This document shows, piece by piece, positions 48,940 to 61,124 of a stretch of 64,000 bases of DNA. The first letter of the stretch is position 1. The number at the start of each line of letters is the position of its first letter. The notes beneath the pieces were generated by a model. That model was not told the origin of the DNA. It saw nothing but the letters and a program-made list of their open reading frames with translations, and searched no databases. Position numbers and translations under genes: made by a program. This stretch comes from Trochalopteron elliotii. Its lineage: Eukaryota; Chordata; Aves; Passeriformes; Leiothrichidae. The stretch lies in contig JANPWX010000073.1 in the NCBI GenBank assembly GCA_024734555.1, forward strand, positions 1,736,465 to 1,800,464, written 5' to 3'.

Positions 48940-50930
48940 AGTCCATTTTCTTTGGACATGGAGGTGATAGGGAGGATATTAGCACCTCGCCTTCACCACA
49001 TCTCACCATCTCACCCAGCCTTGGAGATGGGTGGGATTCAGCAGGACCAGGCTACAAACAACAGTACTGAATCACACTGAGCAGAAACAATTTCTTCAGA
49101 TTTCTTTCTTCCTTATGTTGCCAAACTAGAAAAAAATAATTTTCAGATTTCTATATTCAGGTACCAAGCCACCACCTACCTTTTCTGATGGGATTTTTTT
49201 GATACATGGAAGAAGTAGGAAGGGGGGTGTAAGAAGATGACTGAAGGAAGAGACTTAATTTTCAGTTAAGTACTGTTTACAACACTTAGTGGAGTTTAAA
49301 GGACCTAGCACAAATAAATACTCAATAGTTGGAGGCTGAATATAAGGAAATATCAAGTCCTTTGTGTCCCACTGAATGGCCCTCACCCAAGTATTGTTTT
49401 ATTTCATGTCTGAGTCATCCTTAACATCCCGCCCACATACTGGAGACGTTTACTTTGTATCCTATTTGATTCCCCCCTTACATCTTATCTGGCTCACTTC
49501 TTATGTTCAGCTTGATTTTTACCAGAGACTCAGTCATTTCCCATAATTTGCCAGTATCCTGACCTCTCTTTTCTCTGTTGTACACACAGACTTTCCTTTC
49601 TATGCTCTCTTGTTTTGTTTGAATGTATGAACATGCATACCAAACCTGCTCCATTCACCTGGATCTGCTAGTGTCCTGCTTTCAGGAAGCTTTTTGTGAT
49701 TTGCACTTGCCATATATTTGGTTTTATTGCATTTTGTTCTTGAAAAAGTAATTTTCTTACAGTTCTGCACCCTACATAGTATAGAATGATTGTTGCTGTC
49801 AAATCGGGGGATCCAGCAGCCTCAGATCACTGTCACAGAATAGCTGAAAAAACCCAGAAAGAACTGCCCTTTTTGTTTCTCCATGCAGCTGTCTGTTCCT
49901 TTGCTATGGTGTAATATTCCACTAGAAGACCATGGGCAAAGCTTGTTTTTGGACAGCAGTAATGCTATATTTAAGTATGCTTTAAAAAAAAAAAGAAAAA
50001 GGGCAAGAAGTTTCTTTAGTTGGTGCGTTCTATCAGAGGCAAGATAATAGAATTTCTAAACCCATTGATTTTATGGCATTAAGAATCTGCTTGATAAGTC
50101 AGTCTCTGTATACTGGTGATCACTATCTCCAGCTGTATAAGCAGAACTGTCCCCATTTCATTTTCAATAAGAAATTGAGGGAGACTTAGATGTGCTGGAA
50201 AATATGGGGAAAATAAGTAGCATAAAATCTCTGTTCTGTTGAAGTATGGCATAGCTATCTGCTATTAAATACTGGAGGAGTCAGAGAGAAACAGAGTTGG
50301 AAGATGTATGAGCAAAGGATTTTTAATCTGTGAGTGCCAGGCTCCCCCAGTTGACAGTGCTGAGGGGCACCCACAGGAGCACTGCTTGTAGGGTACTCCA
50401 GCATCAGCTATTCCAAGGGGCAGCCTCAGAGGGAGCTGGCAAGGGAAATTGACCTAGGAGATTCCTATGGCTACTCTGAGATGTGTGTGGCTGCCCTGGG
50501 AGCAACTGCTCTCTCAGGAACTGTTGAAGAGAATAAGGGTGGAAGGGAGATCCCAGTTCCCTGCAGCCCTATTTATATGAAGCACATGCAATATTGAAAT
50601 ACCCCTTAATTCTAGAGAAGATTAAAAAAAAAAAAAAAAGGATTGTACCCACTTTAAGGAGTGTTTGGAAAAGAAGGAGAAGAAACGAGGAAGGTGGAGT
50701 CACAGGCAGACCTGTGGTGTTGCCAGGTACCTTGGCCAGATAGATGCACAACATCCCTTTCCAAATGCTGCCTCCCTCCATGAGGCTGTCCAAGTTTGTT
50801 TTCTACTTGGCTGGTTGTGCTATTGAGTCCCGTTTGGAAGGATTCGCATGTGACCTAAGACCGTCCTCTAGATGTCTGACTCTGTCCTCTACAAGATAAA
50901 TAATGCAAAAACAAACATGCCAAACAGTAA
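48940..50930. other. Non-coding stretch with A-runs
   Basis: A-rich runs lie at 49,983-50,000 and 50,624-50,639 (A16). No body of a retroposon is recognisable beside either. No gene is recognised. Confidence 0.5.
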
Positions 50931-50934
50931 CCTT

Positions 50935-51215
50935 CACTTGTCTCCCTGACACTGCTGGAGAGAGGGAGGAAAGGAAGAAGCGAGCGTGAGCGAGTGACTG
51001 AGCAAACTGCCTGTGGGATAGGCAGGAGACGGGCATGGAGAGCAAAGGTGCAGCCAGAGGAAGAGTGAGAGCTGCTGAAATCGCTCTCCACACTGCTGGG
51101 CTGGTTCAGACCAAGGTGCCTGTCTGCTCGGGCACTGTCTCTTACTGACAAAGCCAAGGAAGCATCCCACCCTGCTCCCTGGCCAGGGCTCTCAGTGAGC
51201 TCTGGCAGCCTCCCA
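50935..51215. promoter_or_regulatory. Small CpG cluster, candidate promoter or 5' exon
   Basis: GAGAGAGGGAGGAAAGGAAG runs into CGAGCGTGAGCGAGTG (50,981-50,996), three CpGs within 12 bases. Further CpGs follow at GAGACGGG, AATCGCTC and GCTCGGGC. This purine-rich, CpG-bearing texture resembles vertebrate 5' untranslated exons, and the rest of the window has almost nothing like it. No canonical TATA box or open frame with a recognised product follows. Whether it is transcribed, and in which direction, is unknown. The 121-codon minus-strand frame across it has no known domain. Confidence 0.22.
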
Positions 51216-51269
51216 GCCACTTGTGCTCAGCAGGGGCTGTGGCTGGTGTCAGGTGAAGGCACCAGGACC

Positions 51270-51565
51270 GCACGAATTAAAGCCTTCAAGTGTTCTGGTA
51301 GCCTCAAGCAAACTGGTTAATATTGCACACTGCATGATTTCTTCCCTGCACCCTCCCCCAACACCAGCACTCCTTCAGGCTCCCCCTCCCCCAGTCTCTA
51401 AAAGTGGAGAAGAGGATCCCTTTTTCCTATTGAATGTACTTATGATGCAAGTATTCATTAATTGCGGATACAGTTGTACGCGGCATGTGTGCTAAAGTGC
51501 TATCAGCTTTGTGTGGAAGACAAATGCACGCAGACTTAAATAGCTGAGATTTTTTATCTTTCTCC
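51270..51565. promoter_or_regulatory. Candidate conserved noncoding element
   Basis: CGCACGAATTAAAG at the left, and TTCATTAATTGCGGATACAG with TTGTACGCGGCATG (51,454-51,487) followed by ATGCACGCAG at the right, keep CpGs beside homeodomain-type cores. It is adjacent to the CpG cluster at 51.0 kb, so promoter-proximal constraint is an alternative to a distal enhancer. Confidence 0.33.
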
Positions 51566-51569
51566 TCAT

Positions 51570-54500
51570 GGAAAATAGGCAGTAAGTTGTCCCCATCTAG
51601 AGCCTTGCCAAGGAAAAAAGGATGGTTTTCCATTTTTTTCTTTCTTTTCCTGAGATACAATGCGGTAGGTGACTGGCCTGCGTGGTTCTTTCAAAAAGAA
51701 GGCCTTTCCCTGTCCAGTTGTGGTATGTTTTTGTCAGGTTAAAACTGTGAGATTGTCTTAATTTGTAAGTAGCAGAAAAATAGAGAATTTTTTCCTTCTT
51801 CTGTTGGTCCCTTGAAACTTCACTGTGGAGGATTCCAGGACAGGGAGTTAAAAATACAGGTTGTAGTCTAGAGAAACTATCATTCCTGTGTTTTACTCTA
51901 AAATGTTCTGCAGCAGAAACCAGGATGGATAGAGTCCTGTGGATCTCACAAAGACAAGTGCAGGGCTCAGCAAATGCTGTGGAAACTGTGAAAGTACCAG
52001 GTACCCAGGGAGAGCACATGTCTAGGGGATCATGAAGTGGTTGGCACAAGCTTGCCTTTCAAATAAGGAGAGTGCAATGATTCATTCCCAGAGCCAAGCT
52101 GGCAAAGGCCTGAATCTGATGGATGGATATAGGACACATGGGACAGTGTCTTGCTGCAAAGGGGCCACCTGGACAGATGGTAAAGGCTAGGCCCTAGCTC
52201 AGCTGCTGATCGGGGTCCAAGAGCTAGGCAGAAACTCTCTCCAAACCAACTGTGAGCCAGGAGGGAGAGAGGATGGTGTTCAGGGAAATAAGGAGAAGGA
52301 CTTCAGCCTGAGAATCTTGGCATCCAGGCACCTTCGGAGTTGGGCTGTCCTGCTCCCAGTGGATTCCAAGCTGGAAGAAGTCCAGGTTTCTGAGCTGATC
52401 AGATGTCCTAGCTTCTGCTAGGACAAATTCAAAACCTTTTGTTTTGAGAAATGCCGAGGACAAAACTGCGAGACCAAGAGGCTGAGATGGTTGGCATGCA
52501 GGAATGCTGGCTAACTGGCTGCCTTGAAAGTGAGCTGGGTAAGCTACTGCCGATGGATTTCCTGGGTACTGCTGCCCCTATTCTGCCGAGCTGTGTTTGC
52601 CCAGAGCTCAAACAGGGTTCATTCCAAGCCACCGTCTCTGCACTCCAGATCTGCCTCCCCATCTGCTCACCTGCCGTCCATCATTGCCTACACTCTGGGA
52701 TTAATGTTCCTACTCCTGCATGCCAGCAGTCTGACTCCCTCAAGCTTCTGTAGCTTGCTTTCCTGAGGATGAGATCAGCTATTCTTCTGTCCTGCTGCTC
52801 AGCACACAGCAACTCAGTCTCTGTCACACTCACACACTGTTCTTCACACATGCACACACTCCAGCCTTTTGCTTGCTCACAGCCTTAGGAGAGGCAAGGA
52901 TTGCTTCAGCAATGTGATTATCCTGTGTGTAAGAAATTTGGCATTCATTTTTATTCTTTAGTCAGGGTAAGGCAGTTGTATGCAGAGCTTGCAAAAAATT
53001 TGTTTGTACCTTTATTAATAGTAGCAGCATTTTGTCTCTGGTGTGTGACAGGGAAGCCTGAGCCATTATTTTAAAATTTTGTTTAAAAAGTAGCAACAGT
53101 CACAAAAAAATTCACAACAGAATGTCTGTGTCTTACCTACATAGATCATCATCATCTCTTAGCTATATGCAGAATAGCTCATTTTCCCCTCAGCCTTGTG
53201 CCCTGATGGGACTCAGTTCCTAAAGAAATGGGATTTATGATTCACATAGGTTTTTAATATGCCATCAGAATGCTGCTGTGTCTGAAAAGCTATGCTACTT
53301 ATTTTGGATCCCAGAAGACTTTCTCACCAATATTGACTTGCAGATGAAAGCTGTCATGTGCCTTTAAAATAAAGATGCTGAGCCTTGTCAGTGCACAGTT
53401 GCAGGGCACAGTCATCCCACTCTAGTGCAGAAATTGTGGCAGGGGATTTACAAGTCTTTTACTCTGGCTAGGAATCTTCAGAGCTCCAATCACTCCATGA
53501 GCAGAGAGGAGCCATTTGTGTGCAGACCTGTGAGCCTGTTCAAAGGGCAGTGTCAGGTGCAGGTTTTATGGTCAGCCTTGCTCCAAACCTGCCAAGGTAC
53601 AAATGAGGAAACAAAGGTTGTTGCTTTGATTGACAGAGATTTTTCTGTTGTGTGGGATCTGCTTCCTGAGCCTTGTTCCCACGTGTTCTGGCAGCTGTGG
53701 TTCTCCACACGCATCAGGCTGTGCTTACAGCATGCAGAGCACAAGCGCATGTTTCTGGTGTTTGCAGCTATGCAGCGTGTGTGTTGTGCTAGGCTTTTGC
53801 TGAGTGTGCTGGAGCGTTGGAGTAAGTAGTGTTGGTGCAAATGCTGTGAAGGGCTCAGTCCCTTGATTAAATGATTGCAGATTTATTGTTGGCTTTGTTT
53901 TCTTGTTCTTCTCGTGTATAGTCATGGCAAGCTCTGGGAGGGAGACTAGAGGTGTGCTGTATCAGATGGATCTAAGCCCCATTTTTGGCCTTTGCGATGC
54001 TTTAATAATACTCCTTTCCTGCCTTGCAAACAAATCACAACCTAACCACCCTCCCTGACTTTACATTAGGTTCAAGACAGATGTTTCTGATAAACTGTTT
54101 TCAGAGTTCAGGATGGGTTAAAAGCAGCCACAGTAATTATGGTGGAGGAATACTTGAATTGGGAAGTAGTAAGGAAATAAAGGAGTCCATGTACATGTGG
54201 GACACCTACATACCTCTGTGAGGGGAAGTGAGTGCCCACTCTTGCCTCTGATTGTATGTATGTCATCTGCTTGGGATAATGAGTTTCTGTGGCTTAAGAA
54301 GTAATCCAGCACTGCTTGTCTGTGTGTGTTTTCCTGCCCTTGCAGTAGTGGCTCGATCCACAGTGGTAGTTAAATTGGGTTTCAGTCCTTTGTATTTGCT
54401 GAGATCATGCCCACGCAGTTACACAACTTCAGGTGATGGTAAAGCACAGCCAACTGATTATCTGTGTCAAAGCTATTTATTTTAGTCTTTCATCTAGTTC

Positions 54501-55235
54501 TTTTTTTGTTCCCATTGTTGCTGCAAAGTGAAAGATGTATGAGTTTTTCAAGCTGGCCGCAGACAGTTGCTCCAGGACCTTTCTGACAAAGGGTAGAGGG
54601 AGGAGGAGATTGAAGGGGATGCTGATAGCATCCCTCCTCACAGAGGTCTGGCTGCTGGGGCTCAGAGCCAGCTTTGAGATTATGCAGGCAAGGATGGCCG
54701 TGCTTCTTTTGGTGGCCTTGGACAGAGTGTGTCAGAAAACACTTTCAGAGGCTTCTACAGGACAAGTCTCCTTTGCTGTGGGAGTTGATTTTAAATGGAA
54801 CCTTTACCATTCAGCTGCTGCCTGACCTACATCACTCACAGAGTGCCTGTCTAATGCAGGCAGAGCCGTGCCTGGCCATGCAGACTGCTAATGCAGACCT
54901 GAATCCTGCAGCTGATGTCCCAGCCTGGCTGCAGCCCAGCTCCCTCACCATGGCTTTGCCCAGTCACTGCAGGGCTATGGCTGACCCTGGGTGCCCTCAC
55001 CAGGACTGATTCTGAGCCCCACCTGCAGTCTGATGTCCCAACCAAGCCTTAAGCCATCCCAGCCCCTTTCCCAGGATCCTGTCTGGCCATCCCAGGGCTG
55101 TATCAGGCACATATCAGGCTGTTTCAAGCACACTGGATTTAAATACTACTTTTTTATTCATGGTGTCTGAAGGCAGAACTGTCAGGGCATAAGATGCGCA
55201 TTAATGCTGGAACAGAATAAAAAACCTCATAAATG
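51570..55235. other. Long non-coding stretch, no gene recognised
   Basis: There are no recognisable genes. Open frames at 51,597-52,049 (minus, 150 codons) and 53,425-53,829 (plus, 134 codons) have no domains. About 52,820-52,862 is CA-rich. ACAAATGAGGAAAC near 53,600 is MIR-like but too short to call. Confidence 0.5.
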
Positions 55236-55237
55236 TC

Positions 55238-55452
55238 TGATTACATAGAACACTTTGGGTTGGCAGAGACCTTTAAAGACCATCTAGTTAAACTGCCCTG
55301 CAACAAGCAGAAACACCTTCAACTAGATCAGGCTGCTCTGAATCCCAGCCAACCTGGCCTTGATCGTTTCCTGGGATGAGGCATCCACCACCTCTCTGGG
55401 CAACCTCTTCCAGTGTTTTGCCACCCATATTGTGAAAAAAATCTTTCTCTGG
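55238..55452 (-). mobile_element. CR1 LINE, 3' end, antisense
   Basis: On the plus strand the reverse complement of a CR1 3' end is read: ACATAGAACACTTTGGGTTG, GAGACCTTTAAAGACCATCT, ACACCTTCAACTAGATCAGG, CCAACCTGGCCTTGATCG, GGCATCCACCACCTCTCTGG and CAACCTCTTCCAGTG, up to GTGAAAAAAATCTTTCT. It is truncated at its 5' end near 55,452, beyond which the sequence no longer resembles CR1. It is less decayed than the ancient LINE at 39.5 kb. It has no coding capacity. Confidence 0.88.
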
Positions 55453-55689
55453 GACTTCATGGAAGCTGTGACACAGGACCTACCTACCTATACAGGCTCT
55501 GCACTCCCATCAGGCTATCTCTTTCATAGAGCATCAGACCTTTGTCTTAAGTCTGAGTTATCACAGATAAGAGTTATACTTCATCAAAATAAAGAAAAAT
55601 GTTTTGGTCAACGCTAGCCATGATTATGCAGCCAAGCACAAGGAGTATAAACAAAACAAAACATATTTTTGCTATGCATAGCTTTTCAT

Positions 55690-56150
55690 TCCAGATTAAA
55701 GCAAACAACCAGAAAGAATATTGGTCTCCCATGAGAGAGCAATGTATTGGTGAATCTTCTGTAAGAAGATGCAGCAACTTTGAGAATAAAATGGCCGCTG
55801 GGGAGAATTTTTGAAACAGATTTAAAGGGGGAAAATGCAGAAAGCAAAGAAGCAAGAATTTCATGCTGCTTCCACCGTAATAATAACAATAACACTTTGC
55901 CCAGTGCGTATGCTTTACTGCTCACTGTAGCCAAGGGCGAAATTCCCTGCCCACCAAACAAAATCAGCAAAAGGCAAGACTGGCTTTGCAGGCAGGAAAA
56001 CTTCACGGGTGCATCCATCAAATCCTGCAATGGGACCAGTGAAGCACATAAGCTGCAAGGCATCAGTAATGAGAACTGGAGAATAGAAAGCCCTCAGCAG
56101 TACAGGCTCAATAATTAATCAAAGCTGAAAATCTTTCTAACGAAGGCAGC
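55690..56150. promoter_or_regulatory. Candidate conserved noncoding element
   Basis: The block holds AAAATGGCCGCTGGGG, CCACCGTAATAATAAC, AGTGCGTATGC, AGGGCGAAATTCCC, TTCACGGGTGC, AATAATTAATCAAAG and TAACGAAGG. That is six CpGs spread over 460 bases, together with a homeodomain cluster at the right end. Open frames cross it on both strands, but none has a recognised domain. It could also be an unrecognised exon or an ancient repeat. The call is by texture. Confidence 0.33.
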
Positions 56151-59100
56151 AGCCCCAGCAAAACAGAGAGAGAGTGTTTAAGGAGTTAGGGGTCTGAACA
56201 AGAAAGGAGGACATCTCAAGAAACAAGTTAGCAAGGGATGGGGAAAGAATGGCCACAGAATTTCCCTTCCTCAGGTTCTCAGGAATGCATTGAAGCCAGT
56301 ATGGCAATCAATGGAATTATTTAATCTTCTTGCTTTTTCTGTGATCTGGTTTGTCTTAGTGTCTCTAGCAGTGGCTAGCTACTGTTATAAGGAAGAGGTC
56401 ATTCTACAGAAGAAAAGCTCCTGCTCTGGGACACTACATCCTGGAGATGCCTTTAGTTTTCAGGGTGACACCATAAATGAGTTTCTCAAAGTTCCTGTTC
56501 TAGTGTGTAAAGTTGTCTGGCAAAATTCCCAGATGAGTCTCAAGGCTTACTTAATTATGAATCAAAGGCTTAATGTAATACCTTGTGCTTCTACTGCTTT
56601 CAAACTGAGGACCTCAGGTTGCTTCTTACACCAGAGGGAGGAAGTGATTCATATACAGTTGGTTGTAAATGGCAGATGTGCTGCAGCAATAGCAGATGTG
56701 AAATAAGAGCCTTGTGATCCTGGCTGTCATGCACATTGTGAGCCACAGGGTTTCCAAGGCCATGGAAAAGCACACTGTTAGTCGCAGCAGAGTTTTGACT
56801 GAGCACTTGAAATTTTTCTGCCCCGAGACTTGATGCTTCTTTTAATGTATAGGGCAAGAGAGTATGAACATGATTTCTGTGAAGAAAGCCACTAAGTCCA
56901 GTGGGTGTGTTGACAAGAATACTTTTCCTGTGATGATGAGAAATACTTGTCCAGGTGCCTGAGTTGCCTGCACATTCATGGCTTTGTCACAGGTGTGCCA
57001 CAGGGACAGGAGTTTCCCTGTCTGGAAGTGAGCCCTTATAACTGAAGGTGCACCCATTTGCTGAGGACTTGGCAGCAGACCTGTTCGGGGAAACAGTTAT
57101 CGAGGGACACATTGCCATTATCTGCCACTGTCTTCTCCATCTGTCCCTGGGATGCAGGGCTTATTTCAAAGGCTTTGATCTGAGGTTCAGATTCCTGGGA
57201 GAGCTACTAACTTCTCTGTGAGGCTGTATCATTTCTGTGTGTAGCTGCATTACATGCTTGATCAGGTAGAGTGACACAGATGACACAGCATTCCCAGTGA
57301 CTTGGATCTGTATATTGGAGTTCTCTGGTGCATGAAGAAAAGGGTACTAAATCCTTGCCCTGTCAAAGATGGTACCTGTATCCTTGTGTGACCTCCCTTG
57401 TGGGAGTAAAAGTGTAAACTAAAGGCACCTTTCTCTTCCCCTTATGCCTTTTACCTGAAAAACAAGCTTATTTTTCCTCCATATAAGGAAATATACTTCT
57501 TGTTGTTTACACTTTGGGGATACATGCAAATAAAAGCAGGGATGATAGGACTGAATTAGAACTGATAGATAAAATGGATTAGGTAGATAGATGGGAACCA
57601 AATTAGCTGTGAAGCCAGTGTCAAATAGAATAGAAAATCATTTCCACCCAATAGCCATCTGAAAGATTTAGCAAGACAAGAAGGAAATAATCAAGATTGC
57701 CTAATTGCCAAGTAACCTCTCTGTCTTTCTTTTATTTTCTTTCTTTCCTGATACAATCTGTCTTGGATTTCTCTATTAAAATGGAGGAAAACATCTTTTG
57801 ATGTGGTCTGCAATGTGAGCTGTAAGATAGGCTCAAAGAAACCCCTTCTGCAAGAAAGGCTGTTTGTGTAAAGCTCTCTCTAATGCACCATACAGCTGCC
57901 TCATGAGGTTTTTGGCTAAAGGAAATAGAAGACAACATGCTAGCAACTGCTATGTGTGCTCTTCCCTTCTGGCTTGCCTCTTTTATCTGGCATGTCATGC
58001 ACAAAGTTTGATATGTGAATGGTTGGTGAAGAGCTCAGTAAATAGTGGGGATACATACAGAAGAAGAAGTTCTTCTTCTCTCCATGAATTGCTGATAATC
58101 TCCTCCTAGGGGTGTAAAGGAAGAGCTTTGAAAAGCTGAAGAGCAGCTTTGTAATTAGTGAAGGCCCCTGGTCACACTGAAAAATAATGCTCAGCAGCAG
58201 TGTTCTTGCAGAAAAGAAAATTTATTACAGGAATTGCAATGATGGAAATCTTTTCCTACAAGCCTGGCAAAATAGGTCTAACTTGCCCTTTCTGTTATTT
58301 CTAAAGCACTTACAGATATGTAAAGCCTATAATACAACCTGTTGGAAAAAGCATCAGTTAAACAACTGTGTTTGTCAGGAGACACAGCAGAAAGCTTCGA
58401 TTTTCCTGCAGATGACTTGTTCAAACCTGGAGTGGGAAAAAATTGCTGGAGGTGATTCCCAGAAGTAAGCTTTGTTTTCCTTTCAGACTCTATTGACAGT
58501 TACTGATAAGGTCCCTCAGGAGCAGGCTCTCTAGATTCCTACAAGCTGAAAATATATACCAGGTGAAGCTAATGGATGTCAGGCACCTAAGTAGAACCTG
58601 GGTGCCCATACATTTTTTATAATCTGAGCACTTCTCTTCCTCCCAGCCTGTGGGGTGGGGAGACAGTGCCTGGCTGGTGGTGGTTCTTCAACAGTTTGAA
58701 GAGTGCAACCAGAAGAAGCCAGTCTTGGCTGCCACATGCTGAGGACAACTGTGGGGAGTGGGTAGCAGCTGCACATTGGCAAGTTTGCTGCTGTTTCCGA
58801 CTGCGATGGGATGACCAACTGCTTGCTCTTCCTAGAGGAGTCAACTTTTGGCTAGTGGCTCTCAGATGGGGGAGGGGGTGAGTTTGGAGATCTTGCTGGA
58901 ATTATCTGTAAATACAAAATGTTAGTTTTGACTAACTGACTGTTTTCTGTGAAGTAGGAAAGAGGACAAAATGTTATTTAGACTGGTTATTTCCATTAAA
59001 TTCCATTAGGCTGCTGCGCTTGCTATTCTCATTTCTTGTCCTAGATTAAAAGGGATAGAAGACTCCCTTGAGAATATCTTGGTTGCATTCAGGGCTGAGA

Positions 59101-60315
59101 TTAGCTTTTGTATTTAAGTCTTCCTTCATTATTGAAAACCAAAAAATTGCCTGATTTGACAAAAGGCGTGATGTTACTAAATGAAGCAAGTAGAAACCAA
59201 AAATGGAGAGCTCTGTGGTTTAGACCTGAGTGCCTCTGAAAGGCAAGGGGGTAAAGAAAAAGCACTTGACCTTTTCAACGTGGTTGGAGCAAAGATTCTG
59301 CTTTAAAAGCTTTCCAGACAGCACTTCTTTAAGTCTTGTCAAAACCTGAGTCTTCAGCCATGTAATGCAGAGTGGTATCTAAGCAGATATTTTGCTATGG
59401 TAGCTGAGTTGAGGCCTTCACCGCATTTATATGCCAGTTTACAAAACTGTGTGAGGATGTTTCAGCTCTGTTAAAAACTATAAACCCAATTGCTCCCCAC
59501 TTTTGTCAAACAAAGCTAAATGAAGCCTTTAATAATTTCAGTGTTGTCCACTGCACTCATGTTACAGGGCTGTGATGTGGGGCAGATGGTGATGAAGTTT
59601 TGCCAATAGACAGAACACTGGAGACTTGACTTGGTCTCTTTGAAATGCTGCCCCTCAGCACTTAGTCAGATTTGACAGTGATTTCCTCTCACCACAATTG
59701 TTTCTCAGTGCCAAATTTGAAGGGGGTCATGGCATCACAATACCAAGTTTTGGTCAAGTTGTGCACTGGGGCTGTGCACCACTCCCCCACAGTGAGAGCA
59801 GGGAGGTGGGATGGCTGGAATTTGGCCATGCTCAACTTTCCCCATTGCCCTCCAGGACAAAGCCAGGAGAGAAAAGGGCTGCAGCTACTCACAGGATGTC
59901 TATGTTTCCTGGGTAGACCAGGTGAGGGAGGGAGCTGTACATTGTAAAGACAGTCTGTGAACTAGTGTCGTGTTTCTGACAGGAGCTAGAAAGACCTATT
60001 CTTAAAATAAGTGCCTGTTCTGAGAACCTGGTTTAATTTTTACCCCTCAGGGAGATTGCTTTGAAGGAGAGAAAAGTGCTTTTACAGCAGAGTTGCAAGC
60101 AAATCCTTTCCCTTCAGTGCCATTTCCTACTTGTTGAAAAAGGGAGGGCAGTTCTGCGGAAAGGAACATTGAAATCATCTTCTAAATCACTTTGGTTATG
60201 GATCTCTTTGGTATTGTGTGAAAACCTGGTGTAAATACACCATTAAGAGCAGACCTGGTTGCACAGGCCGTACATAGCCAATGTATTCAGATCAAATGGG
60301 TATAGTGAAATCTTT
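56151..60315. other. Long non-coding stretch, no gene recognised
   Basis: The plus-strand frame at 56,290-56,706 (138 codons) begins with a hydrophobic stretch, which can look like a signal anchor, but nothing else supports a gene. A 21-base inverted repeat (AGAAGAAGAA at 58,059-58,068, TTCTTCTTCT at 58,070-58,079) is a simple GAA/TTC patch. No transposon was named. Confidence 0.5.
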
Positions 60316-60319
60316 AAAT

Positions 60320-60620
60320 AAGTAGCAGATAAAGGGGGAAAATGCCTATTAAATAAATAAGCGCACACAGAAAGACACGTACAAAGCGAGCAAGGGGAAA
60401 AAATCTCATGTGACCCTCATGGGAAATAATAACATTACTGCAGGAGACTAGGCAAAGGAATGAAGCTAATAAATGAGAAATATCTAGTGTATCAATTCTA
60501 TGCCCCAGCAGTGAATTGTGCTGTTTTATACTGCGACTACAGCTCTGGATTTTATTTATTTATTAACATAAAGAATCAAAATAAATATTGAAGATTCAGA
60601 AGGGAGGTGTGAACTGAATC
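60320..60620. promoter_or_regulatory. Candidate conserved noncoding element
   Basis: CTATTAAATAAATAAGCGCAC, GACACGTAC and AAAGCGAGC (60,345-60,390) keep three or four CpGs in strongly AT-rich DNA. Further right come GAAGCTAATAAATG, TACTGCGACTAC and the ATTTATTTATTAAC run. It has the same texture as the 8.1-8.4 kb block and is one of the more convincing candidates. Confidence 0.38.
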
Positions 60621-60624
60621 TGTT

Positions 60625-61120
60625 TCTCCCAAACTATACTAACAGAAATGCAAGGAGAATGGCAAATGCTGTGGTTATTAAGACCATCGGATCTGTGGAA
60701 GACTTTTCCACTTCATAGTTTCTGCCACACAGTTTGACAGTAATATGAAAATACCCACCTCAGTTTTCCAGGGTGTAGGTCTGAGTGACATAGTACAAAG
60801 GACTAGAAGTTTAGCAGTTTCAAGGGCACCTCTGTAGGTCAAAATAACTTGTTTGTATGAGGTTTTTTTGCTGAAACCCCATTTAGGGCTGATATGTTGT
60901 TTCAGCTTGGTCAGGAAACAGTTATAAGTGGCAATATAACGTATCTGGCATCTGATAAGAACACAGAATGAATGCAGTTTGCACAATGCAGAGTCAAAGG
61001 AGGCTGCCAAAAAAGTATCAAGAGGATAAAAAAAAAAACAACCTAAAGTAAGGTACTGGGGTTTTGTTGTTGTTGTTTTGAACCTTATAGCTTTCTCAAG
61101 ATTTGTTCTTGTTTTCCTGC
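60625..61120. other. Non-coding stretch, no gene recognised
   Basis: An A11 run at 61,028-61,038 and a (GTT)n patch at 61,060-61,077 are present. Open frames have no recognisable domains. Confidence 0.5.
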
Positions 61121-61124
61121 TACA

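Noticed and set aside
51597..52049. 150-codon minus-strand open frame
   Set aside because: It has no domain and no splice or retrocopy signature.
53570..53630. ACAAATGAGGAAAC word resembling antisense MIR
   Set aside because: Only about 15 bases match, and the neighbouring MIR landmarks are absent.
56290..56706. 138-codon plus-strand frame starting with a hydrophobic segment
   Set aside because: A hydrophobic start is easily produced by T-rich DNA, and the rest resembles no protein family.
58059..58079. GAA/TTC inverted repeat considered as a heat-shock element
   Set aside because: The central GAA and TTC are separated by one base instead of the two needed, so it is a simple-repeat palindrome.
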